A stretch of DNA of 64,000 nucleotides from Methanobacterium sp. ERen5 (GCA_024167805.1 CP099988.1:931001-995000); one strand, 5' to 3'; counted from the stretch's first letter, positions 1 through 9,904 are shown. Notes: generated from the sequence alone by a model not told the origin. Made by a program: numbers and translations.

Positions 1-87
1 GCCATAGACAACGAAGTTAACGATGATGGTTACATAGTTCCTGGTCTTGGAGACGCTGGAGATATATCCTTTGGAAAACCTTTCTAA
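1..87 (+). CDS. upp: Uracil phosphoribosyltransferase, C-terminal end (partial)
   Basis: Only the last 28 codons are in the window; the gene runs in from the left edge. The reading frame ends in GYIVPGLGDAGD followed by a short FGKPF tail. GYIVPGLGDAGD is the conserved C-terminal uracil-binding loop of uracil phosphoribosyltransferase, which converts uracil and PRPP to UMP in pyrimidine salvage. It converges on the fumarase beta gene, only 19 bases away. The rest of the protein cannot be judged here. Confidence 0.85.
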   Translation, partial: AIDNEVNDDGYIVPGLGDAGDISFGKPF

Positions 88-106
88 AAAAAATAGAATT
101 TGAATC

Positions 107-610
107 TCAGTAAATGGTTTTTCCATGTGCAGAAGCAACAATACACGGAAGTCTTGAAACTTCAAGTGCATGAATTGCTTCCATTCCCTCATCTTCAAAC
201 GCTACCACTTTACGAGTTTTTACTTTGCTTGTTAAAAGGGCTGCTGCAGGAGGAGTAACTGCATAGATGGAATTAAATTGATTCAAAGCATCAATAGTTT
301 TTTCTGATAGAGCACCCTTTCCCAAATGGATCCTAACACCTTCTTTGGATAAAAATGGTATGTTTTCCTCAATTTCTTCCTTGTTACTGGTTGTTGGAGA
401 TATTCCCGCATCACTAACCGCAGTGTGCATTATGACCATCCCTTGAATATTAATTGCAGGTTGTCCATTTTTTATGGAACTGACCAATTTTGGAAGGGCA
501 GCATCCCTACCAGTTAAAATAACTCCACTTAATTCCAACCTGTCGCCCACCTCGATTTCTCGAATGTTTTTCAGAGTAATAGGTGTTTCTAATACTACTA
601 CATCCTTCAA
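107..610 (-). CDS. Fumarate hydratase, beta subunit (class I, two-subunit type)
   Basis: The 167-residue protein matches the C-terminal half of class I iron-sulfur fumarases, which methanogens encode as a separate beta subunit. Supporting stretches are the early GDRLELSGVILTGRDAA region and the central YAVTPPAAALLT segment. With an alpha subunit, not in this window, it would interconvert fumarate and malate in the incomplete reductive TCA cycle. The start is a TTG preceded by a good GGAGTGAT ribosome-binding site that overlaps the end of mfnA, so the two genes are translationally adjacent. A related tartrate dehydratase is possible, but the methanogen context favours fumarase. Confidence 0.8.
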   Translation of the reverse strand: MKDVVVLETPITLKNIREIEVGDRLELSGVILTGRDAALPKLVSSIKNGQPAINIQGMVIMHTAVSDAGISPTTSNKEEIEENIPFLSKEGVRIHLGKGALSEKTIDALNQFNSIYAVTPPAAALLTSKVKTRKVVAFEDEGMEAIHALEVSRLPCIVASAHGKTIY

Positions 611-614
611 TTTA

Positions 615-1792
615 TCACTCCTTAGAATGAAGAGATCTCAGTTCCCTCAGATCATCTAATAAAAGTTCAACATGTTCCTTTTTAACATGGGGCATGACTA
701 TTATCCTGATTGCACGGGGATAGGCTGAAATTGATACGGCCCAACCTGATCTTTCAAGGCCATCTGCAATCTCATCCACTGTCATTTCATGGGATGTGAA
801 AGCTACGATGTTCAGTTCAGGTTCTGTTACTGGCTTGAACCCTGCATCAACAACACCACTGTGAAGTAATTCTGTAATTTCCATACATTCCTTTGAAACC
901 TTTCTATACCCTTCTTTACCTAAATAATTCATTAAAGCCCATGTGGCTGCTGTTGAAGCTCCAGTTCTAGTACCCACAATGGTAGATTGTCTATCTTCAG
1001 TCAGGTATGGAGTTTCAATACTTATGGATTCTAAGAAAGTTTTTTTCTAAAAAGGATGCCACCTGTGGGTATTGGTGCCAATCCCATCTTGTGAGGATCT
1101 ATGGTAATGGAACAAACTCCAGGAATCCTAAAATCAAAATTCGGAAGGTCATAACCCATATCATTTAAAAATGGAATTGAATAACCTCCAAATGCTGCGT
1201 CCACATGGAGATAAACTCCCCTTTCTAAACAGAGTTCAGATATTTTCTCCACTGGATCAATCTTTCCAAGTTCTGTTGTTCCTGCAATTGCCACAACAGC
1301 TGCTGTATTTTCGTTTATCAATTCATCCAATGAATTTATATCCACCCTGTAATTTTCATCCAGTTCTGCTTCTAGAAGATCTAAACACAGCATATCTGCA
1401 GCCTTTTTAAAACTAAAATGGGCAGATTTAGGAACAACTATATTAATGTCTTCACAATCTGGGTGGTTATATTTGAATGTGTTTCTTGCGGCCCTAATTG
1501 CCATTATATTGGCCTCTGTACCGCCTGTAATGATGTGCCCATAAACATCCCGTTCACCCAGAAGTTCTCCTAATGAGCTGATAACCTCATCTTCCATGGC
1601 TTGCGTTCCTTTAAATAATCCAGGATCACCCAAATTCGATTCTAAAAACATTTTAAATGCATTTAAACCAATAGGATGGGGACATGTGCACATCGATCCA
1701 AGTATCTTGCCTGAGCGGTGAGTCATATCCTTAGTTTTGAACTGATGTAATTCATCAAATATTTCAGTTTCTGATCTTCCCTTATCTTCCAT
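615..1792 (-). CDS. mfnA: L-tyrosine decarboxylase MfnA, interrupted by a single-base frameshift
   Basis: This PLP-dependent decarboxylase makes tyramine for methanofuran. The first 253 codons include the PLP-lysine motif DPHKMG (lysine near residue 235) and stop just after GGILFRKK. The remaining third continues in another frame from [20 protein letters not shown] into [19 protein letters not shown] and runs to the normal C-terminus. The break lies at a run of seven T on the plus strand (1040-1046, seven A in the mRNA). One added A, or a -1 ribosomal slip, restores a protein of about 392 residues, the usual MfnA length. In archaea without methanofuran, homologues act as aspartate decarboxylases; the methanogen context supports MfnA. 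Confidence 0.85.
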
Positions 1793-1912
1793 TGTTACCC
1801 CTTGATAGATTTGGTGAGCTTAATCATACGTTGGTTGTTTGATATTAAAATAAAAAAATAATTCTAAATTAAAAAAAATTCTAACCATAAAAAAAGTAGA
1901 GTGGATGAGGAT

Positions 1913-4210
1913 CTATCCTTGCATCATTTTTCTCGCTGCTTTAAGTACCAGTTTCTTTTCAACCCGTGCAACAACTTCCCTCACGGTAGCAACTGCATCG
2001 GTGTTGGCAGATACACTTGTAATTCCTAGTTCAACGAGCTGTTCCACTATGTCAGGCATACTTCCTGCCTGTCCACATATACTGGTTTTAACTCCAGCCT
2101 TATTACACTCTTTAATAACCCTTCCAATCAATTTCATTATGGCAGGATGTCTTTCGGAGTATAATCCCGCAACATGTTCATTGTTCCTGTCAATTGCGAG
2201 TGTGTACTGGGTTAGATCATTGGTTCCAAAACTTACAAAGTCTATTCCTTCAGCAATAAAATCTTCTATTGTTAAAGCTGCTGCTGGTGTTTCAACCATT
2301 ATTCCCCATTCAATATTTTCTTGAGGTCTTAAACCAACTTCCCTTGCGATCTTCTTAGCTTCCCTCAATTCACTAGGGTGCTGTACAAGGGGCAGCATGA
2401 CACCTATATTGGTGTATCCTTCTTCATGAAGTTTTTTAACTGCTTTGAACTCTGCCCTTAAAATTTCAGGTTCATCGAGCTCTCTGCGTATTCCCCTCCA
2501 ACCAAGCATTGGGTTGTGTTCGTGGGGTTCGTTTTCTCCACCTTCAAGGGATTGGAATTCATCTGTAGGTGCGTCCAATGTTCGGTACCATACGGTTTTA
2601 GGATAGAAAGCATCTGCTACTTTTAGTATGTTTTCTACCAGTGCCTTGACAAGTTCATCCTCTTTTCCATCCCTGATGAATTTTTTAGGATGCACTCCCA
2701 ATGCAAGCATCATGTGTTCTGTTCTGAGCAGACCCACACCATCAGCACCAGTTTCAGATGCCTTTTGAGCCGCTTCAGGCATGCTTACATTGACTTTAAC
2801 CTCTGTTACAGTTAAGATTGGCTGACTTTGAACAACTGTTGCTGTATTTGGACCAGTTTCATCTTTAGTTTCACTTGTTTTGAGTTTACCTTCATAGACA
2901 AATCCCTTACTACCATCGAGTGTGACAACGGAATTTTCTTTGAGGATCTTACTGCCTTCCCCAGTACCAACAACACAAGGTATACCAAGTTCCCTGGAAA
3001 CAATTGCTGCGTGGCAGGTTACACCACCTTCATCTGTTATGATACCGTCGGCTCTCTTCATAGCAGGGACCATATCTGGTGTGGTCATTATAGTGACCAG
3101 AACATCTCCCTTTTCTATTTTATCAAGCTCATCAGTGTTTTTAACAATTTTAACTGCACCAGATGCCATTCCAGGGCTTGCACCAAGTCCCTTTGTAATT
3201 ATTATTCTCTCATCAGATTCTTCTGAATTAGATGCTCCTTTGTTCATGTTGAGGGTTGTGACTGGTCTGGATTGTAACATGAATATTTCGCCGTTGTTAA
3301 TTGCCCATTCTGTGTCCTGTGGAAAATTATAATGGCCTTGTATCCTTTTTCCTAGATCTGCAAGTTTACCAATTTCTTCAGTACTTAAAACACGTTCTTC
3401 ACGGAGTGTCTCTGGTACTTCTACTTGGATTGTGTGTCCAGTTTCAGGATCCCTTTTAAACATGGTTTTTTTGTCACTTACTTTGTAATCAAGAACTTCA
3501 TTGGTTTCTTTATCATACCAGCAAGTGTCAGGAGTAACAGTTCCGGAAACAACTCCTTCACCAAGTCCCCATGCAGCTTCTATGAGAATTTTTTCTTCTC
3601 CAGTTGATGGGTGTACTGTGAACATCACTCCAGCTTTCTCAGCATTAACCATTTCCTGAACTACCACTGCTATGTAAACTTTGGAATGATCAAAATCATT
3701 CTCTTCCCTGTAAAAAATTGCACGAGATTCAAAAAGAGATGCCCAGCATTTTTGGACATATTCCACAACTTCATCACTGCCCCTTATATTAAGATAAGTA
3801 TCTTGCTGTCCTGCAAATGATGCTTCTGGTAAATCTTCAGCTGTTGCAGATGATCTTATGGCTACAAAAACGTCATCTTTGCCAATTCTGTGACATAATG
3901 CATTGTATGCTTCGACCACTATGGTCCTAATTTCATCAGGCATTCTGGTTTGGACAATTATATTCTTAATTTCCACAGATGCTGCTTGAAGTTCCTTGTT
4001 GTTGTTGACGTCTAGGGCATTAAGAATGTCCATTATTTCATCGAAGATTCCTGTTTCTTTAATAAATTGATCGTAGGTTTTGGATGTTACAACAAAACCC
4101 GGGGGCACTGGTATTCCTGCTTGAGTTAGCTCTCCAAGGTTTGCGCCCTTTCCGCCTGCAACATCTACATCTTCCTTTCTCAGTTCTTCAAAAAATTCGA
4201 CATGCTTCAT
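1913..4210 (-). CDS. ppsA: Phosphoenolpyruvate synthase (pyruvate, water dikinase)
   Basis: This enzyme converts pyruvate and ATP to phosphoenolpyruvate, AMP and phosphate, the entry to gluconeogenesis in autotrophic methanogens. The domains are in the expected order: an N-terminal ATP-grasp-like nucleotide domain beginning GGKGANLGELTQAG, a central phosphohistidine domain with GGVTCHAAIVSRELGIPC (the histidine carries the phosphate), and a C-terminal PEP-binding barrel with GLLRTEHM and GTNDLTQYTLAIDRN. The likely start is ATG 4210, behind GAGTG, giving 765 residues; an upstream in-frame GTG at 4219 is less likely. It lies 21 bases downstream of the L10e gene on the same strand, and the two may be cotranscribed. 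Confidence 0.95.
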   Translation of the reverse strand: MKHVEFFEELRKEDVDVAGGKGANLGELTQAGIPVPPGFVVTSKTYDQFIKETGIFDEIMDILNALDVNNNKELQAASVEIKNIIVQTRMPDEIRTIVVEAYNALCHRIGKDDVFVAIRSSATAEDLPEASFAGQQDTYLNIRGSDEVVEYVQKCWASLFESRAIFYREENDFDHSKVYIAVVVQEMVNAEKAGVMFTVHPSTGEEKILIEAAWGLGEGVVSGTVTPDTCWYDKETNEVLDYKVSDKKTMFKRDPETGHTIQVEVPETLREERVLSTEEIGKLADLGKRIQGHYNFPQDTEWAINNGEIFMLQSRPVTTLNMNKGASNSEESDERIIITKGLGASPGMASGAVKIVKNTDELDKIEKGDVLVTIMTTPDMVPAMKRADGIITDEGGVTCHAAIVSRELGIPCVVGTGEGSKILKENSVVTLDGSKGFVYEGKLKTSETKDETGPNTATVVQSQPILTVTEVKVNVSMPEAAQKASETGADGVGLLRTEHMMLALGVHPKKFIRDGKEDELVKALVENILKVADAFYPKTVWYRTLDAPTDEFQSLEGGENEPHEHNPMLGWRGIRRELDEPEILRAEFKAVKKLHEEGYTNIGVMLPLVQHPSELREAKKIAREVGLRPQENIEWGIMVETPAAALTIEDFIAEGIDFVSFGTNDLTQYTLAIDRNNEHVAGLYSERHPAIMKLIGRVIKECNKAGVKTSICGQAGSMPDIVEQLVELGITSVSANTDAVATVREVVARVEKKLVLKAARKMMQG

Positions 4211-4231
4211 GCTAAACACTCTTTATTTTTT

Positions 4232-4714
4232 TTATTTAACTAAATCTGCGCCTTCTTCTACTTCAATCCTACATGTTACCGGAAACTTCATTGCTGCTCT
4301 TCTTAAAGCTTCTTTAGCATCATTAAAGTTTCTTTTATTGGTAAATACTGTTAAAACCCTTTGATTTGGTTTTACTATAGCAACAGAACTTACTGGTTTA
4401 CCAAATGCTTTTCTCATACCGTCCTGAACCCTGTCAGCACCGGCACCAGTTGCCATCGGGTTTTCCCTTACTATATGATGAGGGTATACCCTTATCTTGA
4501 GATGGTAACCCATCCTACCTGCTTTTCTCTGCATGTACCTGTTTGAAGCTATCCTTGCTGCTTCAAGGGCATTGTGAGATAAATGTGCATGTTCTTTAAC
4601 TGCTAGTGTGACTTTTAAAGGGAAATCCCCTGATAAGTTTCCCATATCATATTGAACAATTCTTGAACCGGGAATTTTTCTAATGTAATCTTTTCTAGTG
4701 TATGCTCTAACCAT
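4232..4714 (-). CDS. rpl10e: 50S ribosomal protein L10e (uL16 family)
   Basis: The 160-residue protein begins [21 protein letters not shown] and contains [17 protein letters not shown] and [14 protein letters not shown], both typical of archaeal L10e, the counterpart of bacterial L16. It sits in the large subunit near the tRNA-binding sites. A strong AGGAGG ribosome-binding site precedes the ATG. It is divergent from the CooC-like ATPase and upstream of the pps gene. Confidence 0.96.
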   Translation of the reverse strand: MVRAYTRKDYIRKIPGSRIVQYDMGNLSGDFPLKVTLAVKEHAHLSHNALEAARIASNRYMQRKAGRMGYHLKIRVYPHHIVRENPMATGAGADRVQDGMRKAFGKPVSSVAIVKPNQRVLTVFTNKRNFNDAKEALRRAAMKFPVTCRIEVEEGADLVK

Positions 4715-4845
4715 TAATAATCCTCCTTTTTAGAAACTTTAGTCTATAAGTATAATAAACGTTGCCCTATAAAATATACCCATAACATGGTAACTCCATA
4801 TTTCCATAAAAAACATCGAATAATATCAATCAACAGGATCGTGAT

Positions 4846-5631
4846 ATGATGAAAATTGCAGTAACTGGAAAAGGAGGGGTTGGAAAAACAACCCTTTCGG
4901 GCACACTGGCATGTTTATTGTCACAGACTTATAAAGTATTCGCTATCGATGCTGACCCGGATATGAACTTGGCAAGTAGCTTGGGTATTCACGAAAAAAT
5001 AACCCCAATATCCAGTATGAAAGAGCTTATCCAGGAGAGAACTGGAGCTACACCCGGATCATCCTTTGGCGAAGTTTTCAGGATGAACCCAAAGATATCT
5101 GACCTTCCAGAATCATTATCAATTAACTACGATGAAGAGGGTAGATTGAAGATTTTAGTCATGGGAACTGTGGATAAGGGAGGGGATGGTTGTGTCTGCC
5201 CCGCATCAGTACTTTTAAAGGCATTGATGCGTAATTTAATCCTCAAAAAAGATGAAATGGTTATTCTGGATATGGAAGCTGGTGTGGAACATTTGGGAAG
5301 AAAAACTGCCGAAGCAGTGGATATCATGATCATATTAGTTGAACCTGGTCTAAAATCACTTGAAACAGCCGAAAGAATAAAGAGACTGGCCAATGATATA
5401 GGAATCAAAAATATAGCTGCCGTGGTAAACAAAGTTTCAAACCCTGAAGAAGAAATTTTTGTAAAAAATAAACTCAATGAACTCGGAATTAATGTTCTAG
5501 GAACCATACCCCGAGATAATAGAGTTGTTGAAGCAGATATGGAAGGAAAAGCCCTGGTGGACTATCCTGATTCAAAGGCCTTGGCTTCAATAGGGAATAT
5601 TGCTTCGAAAATAGTTGAAATGGATAAATAA
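4846..5631 (+). CDS. CooC-like MinD-family ATPase for nickel enzyme maturation
   Basis: A 261-residue P-loop ATPase with GKGGVGKTT at residues 8-16, the DADPDMNLASSLG stretch and a CVCP motif (Cys116 and Cys118). The CXC pair is the nickel-binding dimer motif of CooC, which loads nickel into carbon monoxide dehydrogenase. Methanogens use CODH/acetyl-CoA synthase to fix carbon, and no CODH genes are in this window, so the client is inferred. Two ATG codons are adjacent (4846 and 4849); either could start the protein. The Pcc1 gene follows 14 bases downstream. A small CooT-like nickel protein lies 4 kb away. Confidence 0.82.
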   Translation: MMKIAVTGKGGVGKTTLSGTLACLLSQTYKVFAIDADPDMNLASSLGIHEKITPISSMKELIQERTGATPGSSFGEVFRMNPKISDLPESLSINYDEEGRLKILVMGTVDKGGDGCVCPASVLLKALMRNLILKKDEMVILDMEAGVEHLGRKTAEAVDIMIILVEPGLKSLETAERIKRLANDIGIKNIAAVVNKVSNPEEEIFVKNKLNELGINVLGTIPRDNRVVEADMEGKALVDYPDSKALASIGNIASKIVEMDK

Positions 5632-5645
5632 AGTTAGGGATTACC

Positions 5646-5879
5646 ATGAAGATAAAAGCCAAGATCGAATTCAAATACATCAACCCGGAGTATGCTGAGG
5701 CTGCATACGAATCACTTCATCCAGACAATGTGGGTTATATCAAGTCTTATGTTGAAAATGAATCAATGATCTGCTGTATTGAAGGCGATTCTGTTGGACG
5801 TTTACTTGCAACTGCAGACGATCTGATTTTCTGCGAAACCATGGTTGAAAAAATTGCAGAACTAACTAAAAAACCTTAA
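5646..5879 (+). CDS. KEOPS complex subunit Pcc1-like protein
   Basis: A 77-residue protein with the Pcc1-type pattern: a first strand KIKAKIEFKY, a helix AEAAYESLHPDN, a central strand and a C-terminal helix. Pcc1 is the small dimerisation subunit of KEOPS, which makes the t6A37 modification on ANN-decoding tRNAs. The start ATG follows the CooC-like gene by 14 bases, and a small membrane-protein ORF follows. The family is short and weakly conserved, so this rests on the overall pattern rather than on catalytic residues. Confidence 0.72.
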   Translation: MKIKAKIEFKYINPEYAEAAYESLHPDNVGYIKSYVENESMICCIEGDSVGRLLATADDLIFCETMVEKIAELTKKP

Positions 5880-5896
5880 TATTTAAAGGCACCTTA

Positions 5897-6034
5897 ATGA
5901 TCAACCTTAAAACCGTACTCGTGGGTTTTGGATTCTTTTTAGCTGTTTTAGTTTATGTAATACATAAATTTAGAATCAAATCAACAAATAAAAAAAGAAC
6001 AGAAAAAATAAAAAAGCGTAAAAAAGAAAATTAA
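5897..6034 (+). CDS. Small single-span membrane protein, unknown function
   Basis: A 45-codon ORF starts 17 bases after the Pcc1 stop. It encodes an N-terminal hydrophobic helix (TVLVGFGFFLAVLVYVIH) followed by a very basic tail of lysines and arginines, as expected for a protein with one membrane span and a cytoplasmic cationic end. I recognise no family. The ribosome-binding site is weak, so the gene would depend on coupling to the upstream gene. It may be a spurious ORF in AT-rich DNA. Confidence 0.45.
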   Translation: MINLKTVLVGFGFFLAVLVYVIHKFRIKSTNKKRTEKIKKRKKEN

Positions 6035-6094
6035 CCAAAGAAAATAAATAAAAATGATTTCAACAAACTAAAATCATTGAAATATAATTTAAAT

Positions 6095-6871
6095 CTATTC
6101 CTTTTTATCTTCTTCTGTTAGAACTTCTTCAGCAACTTCTTCGGCTACTTCTTCAGCAGCTTCTTCAACCTTTTTCTCGAAAACATCTACGAATTCAACT
6201 TTTTCAATGTTTTCAATGTTTTCCCAGATGTCTCTGGAAATTCTGAACCTAGCAAATGTGACGTCCATGTATGGTTGTTTATCAAACTTAGCCATTTCAT
6301 CCATTGCAATCTTCACAACACCATCTTCAATCTGGATGTCATGTTTGTCTGAATCAAGGTTAGGTGCCTTGTAATGGAGTTCGATCATGCTTTTAACCTT
6401 TTCAACATCATCTTCAATGACATCTTCCACTTTAATATCATATACAAGGTTTTTACCAGCGAGTTCATGGTTGAAGTCAACAGTGACCCTTCCACCGCTG
6501 ATGCTTCTTATGATTCCAGTGGTTCCCTCTGAGGATATTGCCATTCCAACTTCAGGTTTCATTCCCTGTTTCCTGAATTCTGACATTGGGATTAGCTGCA
6601 TTAATTTAGGATCTCTCATTCCAAATCCGTTTTCAGGTGCTATTTCCACTGTTTTCTCTTCACCTTTTTCCATTCCAACTAATGATTCATCAAGACCTTT
6701 TAGAACATGTCCTCCGTTAACAACTATTGGTATTGGTCCGTAAGATTTATTTTCTACTTGAATTCCTGCTTCTTTAGCTGCAGTTTCGTCAGTTGTGTCA
6801 AATACGTCTCCTGTTTCCTGAATTTTAGCTGTGTAGCCAATTTTAATAAAATCTCCTTCTTTCACTGCCAT
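6095..6871 (-). CDS. FKBP-type peptidyl-prolyl cis-trans isomerase (long archaeal form)
   Basis: The 258-residue protein starts with the FKBP core [22 protein letters not shown], has the insert-in-flap domain region typical of SlyD-like enzymes ([32 protein letters not shown]), and then an additional C-terminal domain. It would catalyse proline isomerisation and act as a chaperone in the cytoplasm. The tail is unusually acidic and repetitive, with several AEEV units before the end. Its start overlaps the end of the upstream nucleotidyltransferase gene by 10 bases, implying translational coupling. Confidence 0.92.
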   Translation of the reverse strand: MAVKEGDFIKIGYTAKIQETGDVFDTTDETAAKEAGIQVENKSYGPIPIVVNGGHVLKGLDESLVGMEKGEEKTVEIAPENGFGMRDPKLMQLIPMSEFRKQGMKPEVGMAISSEGTTGIIRSISGGRVTVDFNHELAGKNLVYDIKVEDVIEDDVEKVKSMIELHYKAPNLDSDKHDIQIEDGVVKIAMDEMAKFDKQPYMDVTFARFRISRDIWENIENIEKVEFVDVFEKKVEEAAEEVAEEVAEEVLTEEDKKE

Positions 6872-7959
6872 AACTCTAGCCTCCTGTGTGGTATTCTTTT
6901 TCGAAATTCATTTAGAACTTCTTCATTTTTATATTTCAGTACCCTTATTACAGATGGGTATCTGTCTATATACTTATGTATATCTTCCTTAAAAATACCA
7001 GCCTCAAGTGATGATAAAACCCTGTTTTTATGATGTCTACTGAAACCTCTAGAAATTGATTTTTCTAGTTCTTCAATTGTTTTAAATGGTCTGTTTTCAA
7101 TTATGGACATTAATGTTCTTTCATCCATCATTGTTAATGATCTGAGTTCGTTGATATCGCTGTTGTTCACCCGGTCCAGTATTCCATGATAATTCCTGAG
7201 CTGGTCCATGGGCGCCCTACCATGCTCAATTTCCCTTTCTAAAATTTTCATGGTTTCCGTGGGAAGCATAGTTTCAACAGCATTCAGATCACCATCCCCA
7301 ACATTTTCCCTTATTTTTGTGCCACTAACCCCTTCTAAACGTTTTATAAATATAAATTTGTTTTTAAAATCAAAATTTATCTTTTTTAATGATTTGGAAA
7401 GGGATACTATCACATAGTTGTCTTCGTCTAATTTGCCTTGGTATAGAACATCCCTAGTTTCCATGTCTACTATTTTGTATGGTTTGGGTGCCACACCAAA
7501 GCCATTTGATATTCGGTTTAATATGTTTTGAAAACCATCAAATGACCTGTATCCTCTAGGAATGTAATCTGCATCCAATGCTTTGAATGTAGCTGCAAGA
7601 CACATGGAATACTGTCCAGAACCCATAATACCCATTGGAGGACCTTCCACAACAATATCTGCCCCAACAGAAACAGCTGTATCGGCACGTGCTTCTCGAG
7701 TCATGATATAAGGATTTCCCCTCCCATTTCGCTCAAAAAGTCCAGGGACAACAGCAACAAATAAGCCGTCTGGAACCTGCTTTTTGGCTTGTTCCATACA
7801 GTATCTATGACCCAAATGCATGGGTGAATACTCAGTAAAATCTGCAATTATCTTCACATCAGATCTAACATCACCGTAGGAAGGTTGTTTATTTAGGTCT
7901 CCTTTGAAGAGTTTTTCATCCCTCTTGAAAATTTTAGTTATCAATTCAGCTTCAACCAA
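6862..7959 (-). CDS. HIGH-motif nucleotidyltransferase (COG1323/TmcAL-like)
   Basis: A 365-residue protein with the nucleotidyltransferase signature [17 protein letters not shown], in which His48 and His51 form the HxGH motif, and a later SGTKIRE segment resembling the second nucleotide-binding motif. The pattern YSPMHLGH matches the family that includes the bacterial tRNA-Met cytidine acetate ligase TmcAL. The C-terminal 90 residues ([13 protein letters not shown] to RVLSSLE) look helical and might contact RNA. The archaeal substrate is unknown to me, so I leave the function open. It is cotranscribed with the FKBP gene, which its end overlaps. Confidence 0.72.
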   Translation of the reverse strand: MVEAELITKIFKRDEKLFKGDLNKQPSYGDVRSDVKIIADFTEYSPMHLGHRYCMEQAKKQVPDGLFVAVVPGLFERNGRGNPYIMTREARADTAVSVGADIVVEGPPMGIMGSGQYSMCLAATFKALDADYIPRGYRSFDGFQNILNRISNGFGVAPKPYKIVDMETRDVLYQGKLDEDNYVIVSLSKSLKKINFDFKNKFIFIKRLEGVSGTKIRENVGDGDLNAVETMLPTETMKILEREIEHGRAPMDQLRNYHGILDRVNNSDINELRSLTMMDERTLMSIIENRPFKTIEELEKSISRGFSRHHKNRVLSSLEAGIFKEDIHKYIDRYPSVIRVLKYKNEEVLNEFRKRIPHRRLELWQ

Positions 7960-8064
7960 TTAATTACCCCAAACATTTTATTTACATTCTATGATATTTA
8001 GAACATAATAATAGTTCACTCTACAAAATATATAAAACTCTTTAAAATAAGGATTCATGATACA

Positions 8065-9362
8065 ATGTTGGATATGTGCATAGTAAATTGCAGGCTAAAC
8101 CCATCAAATCAGGAATGCTCCATAGGCATTGAAAATGGGAAAATTGTTTCCATACAGAAGTTACCAGCTGTAGCTGATGAAATTGTTGACTTGAATGGAA
8201 AAATAATATTACCGGGATTAATAGATGTCCATGTTCATATGAGGGATCCCGGACTTACTTACAAGGAAAATTTCAAAACAGGAACAGAATCTGCTGCTGC
8301 TGGAGGTTTTACAACTGTCTTGGACATGCCCAATACAAAACCTCCTACAAATACAGTTCGCGATTTTAAAAATAAATTAAAGATAGCAGGATCCAAATCA
8401 ATTGTGGATTTCGGACTTCACGCAGGTACAGCTAATACTCAAGAGATTCCAGGTTTAGGAGATCTTAATCCTGCATCCTTTAAAGTGTTCATGGATCTCC
8501 ATGATGATGAATTTTTAACGAATCTATTCTCAGAAATTGCTGATCTCAATCAGTCAGGGAGCCATGATCATCTGGTTTCTATCCATGCAGAAGACCAGGA
8601 GATCGTGAACAAGTACACAACTATGAAATCATCTGAAACTAACAGTGATTCCATGGTATATGCCGATGCAAGACCACCACTTGCAGAGGATGTTGCAGTT
8701 TCTAAAGCAATAATGATGGCTAAAGAATTTAATATAAAGGTTCATATTTGTCATGCAAGTACTGAAAAGTCTTTGAATTCCATACAAAAGGCCAAAACTG
8801 AAGGATGTAATATCAGCAGTGAAGTAACACCCCATCACCTGTTTTTAGATTCGAGTTACCTTAAGAAATTTGCCAATTTTGCCAAAACAAACCCTCCCCT
8901 CAGGAGTGAAGCAAAGAAGATAGCCCTCAAAGATCTTCCAAAGACGGATATTGTGGGTACTGATCATGCCCCCACACCATTGTAGAAAAGGAAAAAAATG
9001 TTTGGAACGCCCCTCCAGGAATTCCAGGACTTGAGACAGCGCTTCCACTACTTTTAAACCAGATCAATCTGGGAAATATTTCTTTCAATGAAATCAGGAG
9101 ACTCCTATGTGAAAATCCTGCAGAACTGTTTAAAATTAAGAATAAGGGACATATAAAGGAGGGTATGGATGCTGATTTCGTTGTTCTGGATATGAAAAAA
9201 GAGCTGACAATCGATTCGGATAATTTCTATTCCAAGGCGCATTATTCTCCATTCGATGGGATGAAAGTTACAGGAGTTCCAATAATGACCATCTTAAGGG
9301 GTGAAGTCATAATGAGAGACTCTGAAGTATTTAAGGCCATTGGAAACCATGTCTACAGTTGA
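8065..9362 (+). CDS. pyrC: Dihydroorotase PyrC, interrupted by a single-base frameshift
   Basis: Dihydroorotase closes carbamoyl-aspartate to dihydroorotate in pyrimidine synthesis. The N-terminal frame has the metal-binding DVHVHMRDPG motif (His56 and His58), later HAGTANT and HICHAST histidine regions, and GTDHAP. It stops early right after GTDHAPTPL. The alternative frame continues with HTIVEKEKNVWNAPPGIPG, as expected for dihydroorotase, and ends at 9362. The break is at a run of five C (8969-8973); one added C restores about 432 residues. A hairpin terminator overlaps the stop codon. The other metal and catalytic residues are present, so the enzyme would be functional once repaired. Confidence 0.88.
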
Positions 9363-9388
9363 AAAATCTTCTACAGAAGATTTTTTTA
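9362..9388 (+). terminator. Hairpin terminator after pyrC
   Basis: A perfect 10-bp stem (AAAAATCTTC paired with GAAGATTTTT) with a TACA loop is followed by more T. It starts inside the pyrC stop codon and reads as an intrinsic-type terminator for the plus strand. Confidence 0.75.
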
Positions 9389-9584
9389 CATCTATTTAGA
9401 TTATTAAAGTTAATTTAATTTCTTAAATTTATCTTATTAATTACATTTCACTATTTTTATTGTTTGATTAAGATTTAAATCTGTATAGTTGCTTCTTTTC
9501 CAACGAATCACTAAAACAATTTCATTAAACAGTAAATTGATAAACTTTGGAAAATAATATGTAAATACAAGAAGGTGGTAAAAA

Positions 9585-9764
9585 ATGTGTGAATCAACTG
9601 TGTATTCAACTGAAAATTCGATGATAATGGAAGATGTGTTGAACATTAAAATTGATGGCAATAAAATTTATCTCACAGACATACTGGGCATGAAAAAAGA
9701 GTTATCTGGAGTGATTGTAGAAATTGATCTGGATAAACATGGAATATACATCAAACTCAATTAA
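9585..9764 (+). CDS. CooT-family nickel-binding protein
   Basis: A 59-residue protein starts MCESTVYSTEN and continues through KIDGNKIYLTDILGMKKEL to VEIDLDKHGIYIKLN. This is the compact single-domain pattern of CooT: an invariant Cys2, an early MCES-VY start and a DI-G then IDL--H-I pattern. CooT binds nickel through its N-terminal cysteine and helps mature CO dehydrogenase in bacteria. The start is secure, with GAAGGTGGT six bases upstream. It lies alone between pyrC and the mvh operon, both of whose terminators separate it from its neighbours. Its client enzyme here is unknown. Confidence 0.82.
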   Translation: MCESTVYSTENSMIMEDVLNIKIDGNKIYLTDILGMKKELSGVIVEIDLDKHGIYIKLN

Positions 9765-9867
9765 TTCTCTTTTTTAAATTTGATTATAAAAAATTTTTTT
9801 AATTTATATCTTCGTTCTAAAAATTAGATTCAAATGATTAGTTTTCCACGTGATTGAATTAAATTAT

Positions 9868-9904
9868 TTTAAAAAAATATTGATTGGTGGAGTTAAATCC
9901 ACCA
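9868..9904 (-). terminator. Hairpin terminator after mvhB
   Basis: Directly downstream of the mvhB stop on the minus strand, arms TGGTGGA and TCCACCA (9885-9891 and 9898-9904) form a 7-bp stem with a six-base loop. The minus strand then runs into an AT stretch with seven T in a row (complement of 9871-9877). It would end the mvhDGAB transcript. Confidence 0.7.

Noticed and set aside
615..1792. Two separate genes in the mfnA region
   Set aside because: Both parts match consecutive portions of one MfnA, and a single added A joins them.
2828..3332. Reading frames opposite the pps gene and other long genes
   Set aside because: They lie antisense to clearly conserved proteins, lack ribosome-binding sites and have no family features, so they are shadows.
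8065..9362. pyrC as a pseudogene
   Set aside because: One missing C in a run explains the break, the rest is intact, and similar breaks occur in essential genes nearby.
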